Made by a program: the position numbers and the translations under genes. Below, one piece after another: positions 61,828 through 64,000 of a stretch of 64,000 bases of DNA. Within the stretch, counting starts at the first letter, position 1; the number at the start of each line of letters is the position of its first letter. Below the pieces are notes generated by a model. It saw nothing but the letters and a program-made list of their open reading frames with translations. It ran no database searches and had not been told where the DNA came from. The stretch spans positions 7,006,001 through 7,070,000 of the forward strand of contig NC_013131.1 of NCBI RefSeq assembly GCF_000024025.1, written 5' to 3'. Source of the DNA: Catenulispora acidiphila DSM 44928 (GTDB lineage Bacteria > Actinomycetota > Actinomycetes > Streptomycetales > Catenulisporaceae).

Positions 61828-62363
61828 GATGTCCACTGCTTCCGGAAGGCCGCCTTGGCTCTGCTCAGCCGCGACTTCGCCGTTCCCGCCGACACGTCGA
61901 GTACCTCCGCCGCCGATCGTTCGTCCAAGCCTTCCACCTCGCGCAGCATCAGGATGGCACGGTGTTCCGGTGACAGCCGGTTCAGTACGTCGCGGATGTC
62001 CACCGCCAGCTCCGGGCTGCCTGGTGCGGGGAGTTCGGCAAGTTCGGCGTGCTGCTGGCGTGTGGTGCGCTGCGCGACGCGGATGGCCTCGCGGACCGCG
62101 ATGCGCCGGGTCCAGCCGTACAGCGCTTCTGGTTCGCGCAGGGAGCGCAGGTTCTGGAAGATCGCGATCAGTGCTTCTTGTGCGGCGTCGGGTCCGTCGG
62201 CGAGGGCGATCGGGGCGCATAGGCGGCCGACGTAGGGGGTCAGTTCGTCCAGGAGGCGGCTCATCGCCAGGGCGTCGCCGCGTTGGGCGGCACGGACCCA
62301 GCGGACGGCGGTCGGGGTGGCCTGCGTGTCCGGCGCGTCCGGGGTGTCCGCGCCTGCGCTCAC
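61824..62363 (-). CDS. ECF-type RNA polymerase sigma factor
   Basis: 179 residues from a GTG at 62363, seven bases after TACGAT, so probably a leaderless mRNA; the open frame extends to an ATG at 62506 as an alternative. Region 2 is LDELTPYVGRLCAPIALADG, DAAQEALIAIFQNLRSL with YGWTRRIAVREAIRVAQR; region 4 is LNRLSPEHRAILMLREVEGL, DERSAAEVLDVSAGTAKSRL. No zinc anti-sigma gene follows; instead a Gly-rich SRPBCC protein is translationally coupled. It is divergent from a RIO kinase gene. Confidence 0.93.
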   Translation of the reverse strand: MSAGADTPDAPDTQATPTAVRWVRAAQRGDALAMSRLLDELTPYVGRLCAPIALADGPDAAQEALIAIFQNLRSLREPEALYGWTRRIAVREAIRVAQRTTRQQHAELAELPAPGSPELAVDIRDVLNRLSPEHRAILMLREVEGLDERSAAEVLDVSAGTAKSRLSRAKAAFRKQWTS

Positions 62364-62546
62364 GTCCTTGATCGTACCGGCGGCGGCGAATAATCGGTTG
62401 CGGCGTGTCCGCGGGCGTGCGAGGGTCGTGCGCATCGCCCGATCGGACAGATCGTGGACCGAGTTCTCCTGGAAGGGGGTGGGGACAGTGACGATTGCCG
62501 TCATTGCCGCGCGCGCGGAATCCCGAGTCATTTCCCTCCTTTTCAC

Positions 62547-63575
62547 ATGGAGAACACCACAGTGCCCAAGCACTCGCAGTACCTGAACGACGATTTCGAC
62601 AGCTCCGACAGCTCCGACAGCGCTGGCTTCGACGCGTTCGACGACTTCGCAGATCTCGAGGACACCTCCGCGCGCCCGGAGCGCATGCGTCGACGCGTCG
62701 ACGAATCCCTCGCCAATCCGAACCGCAAGGGCCGGCTCACGCTCGAGGAGCGGGGGCGCCTCGCCATCGAGCGCGAGAACCAGGACATGGCGCCGCCGGA
62801 GGGCGACCGCTGGTCCAACTGGGTGGACGCCGGGCACGGTCCCGAACCGCTGCCCGAGTGGGTCATCACCGAGCAGGGCGCCTGCGACCACGAACTCGGT
62901 GTCCTGAAGACCGGCAAGGAAGCCGATGTCTTCCTGGTGCGCCGCGTCTTCCCCGACACCGGCGCCGAGGTCACCATGGCCGCCAAGCGCTACCGCTCGA
63001 ACGAGCACCGCAGCTTCCACCGCGACGCCGGCTACCTCGAAGGCCGCCGCCTGCGCCGCACCCGCGACATGCGCGCGATCGAGGGACGTACGTCCTTCGG
63101 CATGAACCTGATCGCCCAGCAGTGGGCGATCGCGGAGTTCGGCGCGCTGTCCGAGCTGTGGCTGGCCGGCGTACCCGTCCCGTATCCGGTGCAGCTGTAC
63201 GGCACCGAGCTGCTGATGGAGTTCGTCGGCGACCCCGACGGCACGGCCGCGCCCCGGCTGGCGCAGCTCCGCCCGGAGCCCGACGAACTGCTCGACCTGT
63301 GGGAGCAGCTGGTCTCGGCGCTGCTGGCACTGGCCGAGCGCGGCCAGACGCACGGCGACCTGTCCCCCTACAACATCCTGGTGCACCACGGCCGGCTGGT
63401 CCTGATCGACCTGCCGCAGGTGGTGGACGTGGTCATCAACCCGAACGGCCGCGACTTCCTGTCCCGCGACGTCCACAACGTCGCCAAATGGTTCCTCGCG
63501 CACGGCCTGCCCGAACGCATCGGCGACCCCGAACACCTCCTGGACCTGCTCGCCGGCGAAGCCCGACTGACCTGA
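62547..63575 (+). CDS. RIO-family atypical serine protein kinase
   Basis: 342 residues from the ATG at 62547; the GTG at 62562 has a GGAG nine bases before it and may be the true start. An acidic Ser/Asp tail (DDFDSSDSSDSAGFDAFDDF) and basic stretch precede the RIO1 domain: GVLKTGKEADVFLVRRVF (ATP loop), TMAAKRYRSNEHRSF (Lys), HGDLSPYNILVHHG (catalytic loop) and LVLIDLPQVVDVVINP (metal Asp). Bacterial RIO kinases are of unsettled function; archaeal and eukaryotic ones act in ribosome maturation. Confidence 0.92.
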   Translation: MENTTVPKHSQYLNDDFDSSDSSDSAGFDAFDDFADLEDTSARPERMRRRVDESLANPNRKGRLTLEERGRLAIERENQDMAPPEGDRWSNWVDAGHGPEPLPEWVITEQGACDHELGVLKTGKEADVFLVRRVFPDTGAEVTMAAKRYRSNEHRSFHRDAGYLEGRRLRRTRDMRAIEGRTSFGMNLIAQQWAIAEFGALSELWLAGVPVPYPVQLYGTELLMEFVGDPDGTAAPRLAQLRPEPDELLDLWEQLVSALLALAERGQTHGDLSPYNILVHHGRLVLIDLPQVVDVVINPNGRDFLSRDVHNVAKWFLAHGLPERIGDPEHLLDLLAGEARLT

Positions 63576-63598
63576 AACCCTGACACCGCAAGGCTGCC

Positions 63599-63629
63599 AG
63601 CCGAGGTCCGCACCACGCGGACCTCGGCT
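63599..63629 (+). terminator. hairpin terminator after the RIO kinase gene
   Basis: Thirteen-base perfect arms (AGCCGAGGTCCGC and complement) and a five-base loop lie 24 bases after the RIO kinase stop. The right arm overlaps the -10 box of the next gene (TACAGT at 63629-63634). Confidence 0.88.
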
Positions 63630-63640
63630 ACAGTCGCGTG

Positions 63641-64000
63641 ATGCCCGAGCAGACCTGGAACCCCTTCGAGACGCTGAGCCGCACCCTGTGGATCGGCGGC
63701 GCGCAATGGGCCGGCAAGTCGACGGTCGCCCGCATCCTCGCGCACCGGCACGGCCTCACCGCCTACCACTACGACTACCACGACGCCCGCGGCCACCAGG
63801 ACCGCCGGATCGCCCGCCGCGTGGCACTCGGCGAGCCGCCAGAGAATCCGACCCCTGATACGGTCTGGGTCGGCACGACACCCGAAGCCATGGCCGCGGC
63901 AACATTGGACGGCTTCCCAGTCCGCTTCGAGTGGGCCCTGGACGACCTGCGCGGCCTGTACTCGCCGCGCCCGATCATCGCCGAAGGCTGGGGTCTGCGT
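63641..64000 (+). CDS. P-loop NTPase, cut by the window edge
   Basis: The first 120 residues are visible. The Walker A motif is GGAQWAGKSTVARILAHRHG near residue 19, with a kinase-like YHYDYHDARGHQ after it, as in small nucleotide or sugar kinases and zeta-toxin-like proteins. The ATG follows TACAGT by six bases, so the start is probably leaderless. The C-terminal part is missing, so the function cannot be named. Confidence 0.85.
   Translation, partial: MPEQTWNPFETLSRTLWIGGAQWAGKSTVARILAHRHGLTAYHYDYHDARGHQDRRIARRVALGEPPENPTPDTVWVGTTPEAMAAATLDGFPVRFEWALDDLRGLYSPRPIIAEGWGLR

Noticed and set aside
61382-62371. Pro-rich plus-strand frame opposite the Gly-rich SRPBCC gene
   Set aside because: Pro/Leu repeats are the antisense reading of Gly codons; the minus strand has the sigma factor and a coupled start.

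Overview
The window is very GC-rich, nearly every gene uses G/C third codon positions, and the content is that of a filamentous actinomycete: a division cluster with ftsQ-ftsZ-yfiH-yggS-sepF-yggT-divIVA in actinobacterial order, DUF3151 and COG4280-type proteins, paired family-18 chitinases with DasR-like sites, an actinobacterial Erm methylase and many probable leaderless starts. A Streptomyces/Catenulispora-like soil organism fits; this is an inference from gene content, and no rRNA or tRNA gene is present to confirm it. No integrase, transposase, phage gene or CRISPR array was seen.

Layout. 1-5.3 kb: small regulators paired with enzymes (cut alpha/beta hydrolase and ArsR-like HTH; MmyB-type XRE and SDR; HxlR beside a flavin-fold oxidase and a broken DHFR-like gene; MarR with a PEBP protein). 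5.4-8.8 kb: a Tat-exported serine hydrolase divergent from a NarL-type two-component pair, with two matching 16-bp operator-like sites between them. 8.8-13 kb: a decayed immunity-like gene, an NlpC/P60 hydrolase, a coiled-coil NYN protein, a rhomboid protease and an AsnC-type domain. 13.3-37.1 kb, minus strand: the division and cell-wall (dcw) genes, broken into three blocks (divIVA to ftsQ; murC-murG-ftsW; murD alone). The first gap holds a MocR regulator, a striking pentanucleotide array, secreted proteins and an S53 protease. The second holds a GT87 glycosyltransferase, an EamA transporter, an AraC regulator and a TPR protein. mraY, murF, murE and ftsI are not next to murD.

37.7-42.4 kb: a DinB-like protein, gamma-glutamyltransferase, TetR with an NTF2-like enzyme, and an Erm-type 23S rRNA methylase preceded by a possible 12-codon leader peptide whose end forms one of two mutually exclusive hairpins. 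42.5-47.4 kb: cobN under a cobalamin riboswitch, then cobD. 47.7-51.9 kb: a COG4280-type membrane protein with a small partner, a GH3 beta-glucosidase and an unrecognised protein. 52.2-54.4 kb: an ECF sigma factor fused to a zinc-binding anti-sigma-like module, a membrane segment and a Pro-rich tail; DUF3151. 54.7-58.4 kb: two divergent GH18 chitinases. 58.5-64 kb: an alpha/beta hydrolase whose ribosome-binding site is buried in a perfect inverted repeat, an unrecognised protein, a PPOX enzyme, an ECF sigma factor coupled to a Gly-rich SRPBCC protein, a RIO kinase and a cut P-loop protein.

Two themes recur. Many regulators start six to eight bases after a TANNNT box, so their mRNAs are probably leaderless. 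Many intergenic spaces hold short degenerate tandem repeats (5, 12, 13, 16, 23, 63, about 90 and 102 bp periods), which suggests frequent local duplication.
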